64,000 bases of DNA, from contig CAMAPF010000134.1 of NCBI GenBank assembly GCA_945859915.1, positions 964,001 to 1,028,000 of the forward strand. Reading direction: 5' to 3'. The translations under genes and the position numbers were made by a program. The notes beneath the pieces were generated by a model that did no database searches, had not been told where the DNA came from, and saw nothing but the letters and a program-made list of their open reading frames with translations. Below are positions 61,952 through 64,000 of the stretch, piece by piece. This DNA is from Cuscuta epithymum (lineage: Eukaryota > Streptophyta > Magnoliopsida > Solanales > Convolvulaceae). Every line of letters starts with the position of its first letter. The first letter of the stretch is position 1.

Positions 61952-62837
61952 TGATGGATCGTCGGACCAGGGGTGGCCGGAATCCACCGAAAATAGTAGT
62001 AGAGAGGGGAGTGAACTGATCGGAAAGTACAGATCGTAAATCGGCAAAAACTCAGTGTATAAGTCTCAAGAGTGAAATAGATTAAGCATCCATTTCCACA
62101 AGTTGGAAGGTGATATTTATACTAAGGAGAAAGGAGAAATACTTGGTGGTCAAGCCAAAGATGCTAGTCTAATGGGAGAGGGACACGTGCAAAGCTACTC
62201 TAACAAACTAACAGCCTAATTTGATGGGAGGCAGCCACGTGTAAAGTTGATTGGAGAGAGAACCTTTGATAGCTGGCTGATTGATTATTCTTCTAACAGA
62301 TTTTGTGCCAGAAGTTTCGTGTAACCGCACGTGGATAATTCTGAAGTATTCCTCAGGTGCAGGGGGGTGACGTGGCGGTGTCTCCTTGCGAGAGAGATCC
62401 TTGTGGATTATGTCTGAGTACATGACGCTTTATCCCGACCTTGGGGATCACTGAGGCCGATATCTGGGAACTCGGGCGCGTGTCCTTGCCTCAGAGGTAA
62501 TTGACTGCCTGGTGCTTGACTATCGTTGACCAAATGTTTAACTTCCAAGGTCTGACCTGGTACCAAACTCAGGTGCATCGAGGTCGGGCTCATAATTTGT
62601 CGAGTTCGGTTGATCCCTGAGCCTGATGTTTTTCCGACCTCGGGGGTCGGGGTCGGGGCCGATCGTCTTCGTTATCCGCCGAGTCCGGCTGGTTCCTGAG
62701 CTTGGTGTTTTCCCGACCTCGGCGGTCAGGGTCAGTCTTGGACTGTGGACTTAGTATTTTTGCGCCTTTGATGGACCTGCAGTGCTCTCTACCGACGATT
62801 ATGATACCCTTGGGGTATATGGGAATATACTCCATCA
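61952..62837 (-). mobile_element. Solo LTR, gypsy-like, right-arm copy
   Basis: Inverted partner of 60889..61774, with the same CTTGC target duplication (as GCAAG at 61947..61951 and 62838..62842). It shares its target site with the left copy, so it was duplicated with its surroundings rather than inserted independently. Confidence 0.87.
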
Positions 62838-62842
62838 GCAAG

Positions 62843-63495
62843 TATTTCTCGTGGCTCTATGGTTTTTTTTGGATGAACTGTAAATATATATAATCATCCA
62901 AGAAGGTTTATGTACATCAAAAAGAAAAATGTAGGCATTCCTATAGAAGGATACTCTATATATCTAATCCATAGCTAGCCGTATAAGCTAGCTACCAAAC
63001 ACCCAAAAAACAGCCATCAAGCCATGAAATAATGGGTGACTAAACAGCCCAAATGTTCAAAAAGTAATCATATGAACTAGGTACATGGTATAACGAACTT
63101 TGTACACCATATATTTGATTTGTGCCAAAACTTCATCCACCTTTGGGGTGGTTCCTTCAAACCGAATTGCATTCCTAGTCCTCCACAACCAATACACCAT
63201 ATATCAAAAGCAAATCCGAACAGCTTTGGCCTTTAGATTTACTCCATTGTGCTCCTCTTTAATCCACTTTATTGCACTCTTTAGACTAGTCATGTGCATT
63301 GTTAGCCCCAGCCAATGCCTAATCCTGGTCCATATTTGCCCCGTAATAGAACAACAAAAAATTAGGTGTGGTATCGTTTCAGGTTCACCCTTACAAAAAG
63401 GATATTCATTAATCAAATCAAGGTACCCCAAATTATCATAGGTGACCAACCTATTTCTCAAAGCTAGCCACACAATGTATGAAAACATTGGGGGT
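62843..63495 (-). pseudogene. LINE zinc-binding domain remnant, right-arm copy
   Basis: Inverted partner of the left-arm LINE piece, including the same stop codon and the same junction with the Sirevirus-like LTR. Confidence 0.75.
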
Positions 63496-64000
63496 TGTTG
63501 GTCCCGTTTGAGTATGGAACAGTCTAGAGGGGGGGGGGGGGGGGTGAATAGACTGTTCTGATTTTTCAGATTTTTCTTCTAAGTCAGAGATGACTTATCA
63601 GAGGTGGTCTAAATCTGATGACAGAGATGGTCGAGTTCTGATGGCAGAACTGGACCAGGCAGCGGATTAGAGTTCTGTCCGGGTAGCCTCAGGAAAATAC
63701 TAAGGCAAATGCCTTTCTGATAACTCTTAGACCAAGATCTGCTGAACACAGAGTCCTAGTTCTTGGGAGTTAAGCAGTTAGAATCTCAAGTGCAGAAATA
63801 AGTGCTTGAAGTAAGTGACACCGGAGTTTTTATAGTGGTTCAAGGAACAACGTGTTCCTCTAGTCCACTGTTCCACTAAGCTTGTAAAAACAGCAGTTTA
63901 CAACGCCTTAGCCCCTAGAACTTAAGAAGCTCTCCACGTCTTCTTCAAGTCTAGTTGTCTCCTAGGATGCACTTCCTTGCTTCCTCTAAGACTGGTCCTT
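63496..64000 (-). mobile_element. Sirevirus-like solo LTR, right-arm copy (cut by the window end)
   Basis: Begins TGTTGGTCCCG on the plus strand, the inverse of the left copy's end, next to GGGGT (inverse of ACCCC). It continues past 64000. Confidence 0.85.

Larger units (their letters stand above)
59727..64000. repeat. Large inverted duplication (two arms, ~127-bp spacer)
   Basis: The left arm (to about 61799) and right arm (about 61927 to past the window end) are inverted copies: any landmark and its partner sum to 123726 or 123727. The spacer (61800..61926) is unique. The arms contain the same solo LTRs and LINE piece. Differences are few: a C/G run of 14 versus 16 and scattered changes in the CCGACCCCGA block. 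The outer border is beyond the window. Confidence 0.93.

Overview
The window is plant nuclear DNA, almost certainly from a eudicot. It is AT-rich and dominated by transposable elements: two intact Tat-type Ty3/gypsy LTR retrotransposons, many MITEs, a tRNA-derived SINE and a LINE remnant. Among these lie three host loci: the last two exons of APC2 (1445..5699, +), an intronless TPR/SET-domain protein gene of the SDG35/ATXR1 type (30259..31914, +), and a MIR169 hairpin (about 33241..33425, -). The species cannot be named from the sequence.

Layout. 1-9.4 kb: APC2 3' end, whose 4.1 kb last intron holds three related fold-back elements (one nested in another), then an AT-rich repeat and a hAT-like MITE nested in a second one. 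9.4-21.9 kb: element E1, a complete 12.5 kb Tat retrotransposon (+) with LTRs that read as identical and a GCAGG target duplication. 22-28.4 kb: small MITEs and a 9-bp-TSD Mutator-like element, which contains a 3.5 kb non-autonomous LTR element (E3, -) that itself carries hAT-like insertions. 28.4-41 kb: the two host loci plus Stowaway, Mutator and hAT elements, including a three-level nest at 35799..37309. 41.0-55.7 kb: element E2, a complete 14.7 kb Tat retrotransposon (-), again with matching LTRs and an AATGT target duplication. 55.7-58.5 kb: older retroelement debris, a SINE and a Stowaway. 58.5-64 kb: a LINE remnant broken by a Sirevirus-like solo LTR, next to another solo LTR; all of this is mirrored in a large inverted duplication (arms over 2 kb, spacer about 127 bp) that runs off the window.

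The most interesting system is the set of antisense genes inside the Tat elements. E1 carries one spliced gene opposite to gag-pol, between pol and the 3' LTR (three exons, 816 aa by my reading). E2 carries two tandem paralogous ones (714 aa and 669 aa). All three encode an N-terminal domain resembling the 'putative gypsy-type transposon' family (PF04195) followed by coiled coil, share intron positions, and have a CACGTG box just upstream of a TATA box. They look like self-contained genes with their own promoters travelling inside retrotransposons, duplicated as a whole unit in E2.

All splice sites, target duplications and hairpins were read by eye from the sequence. Family names rest on motif recognition, not on database searches.
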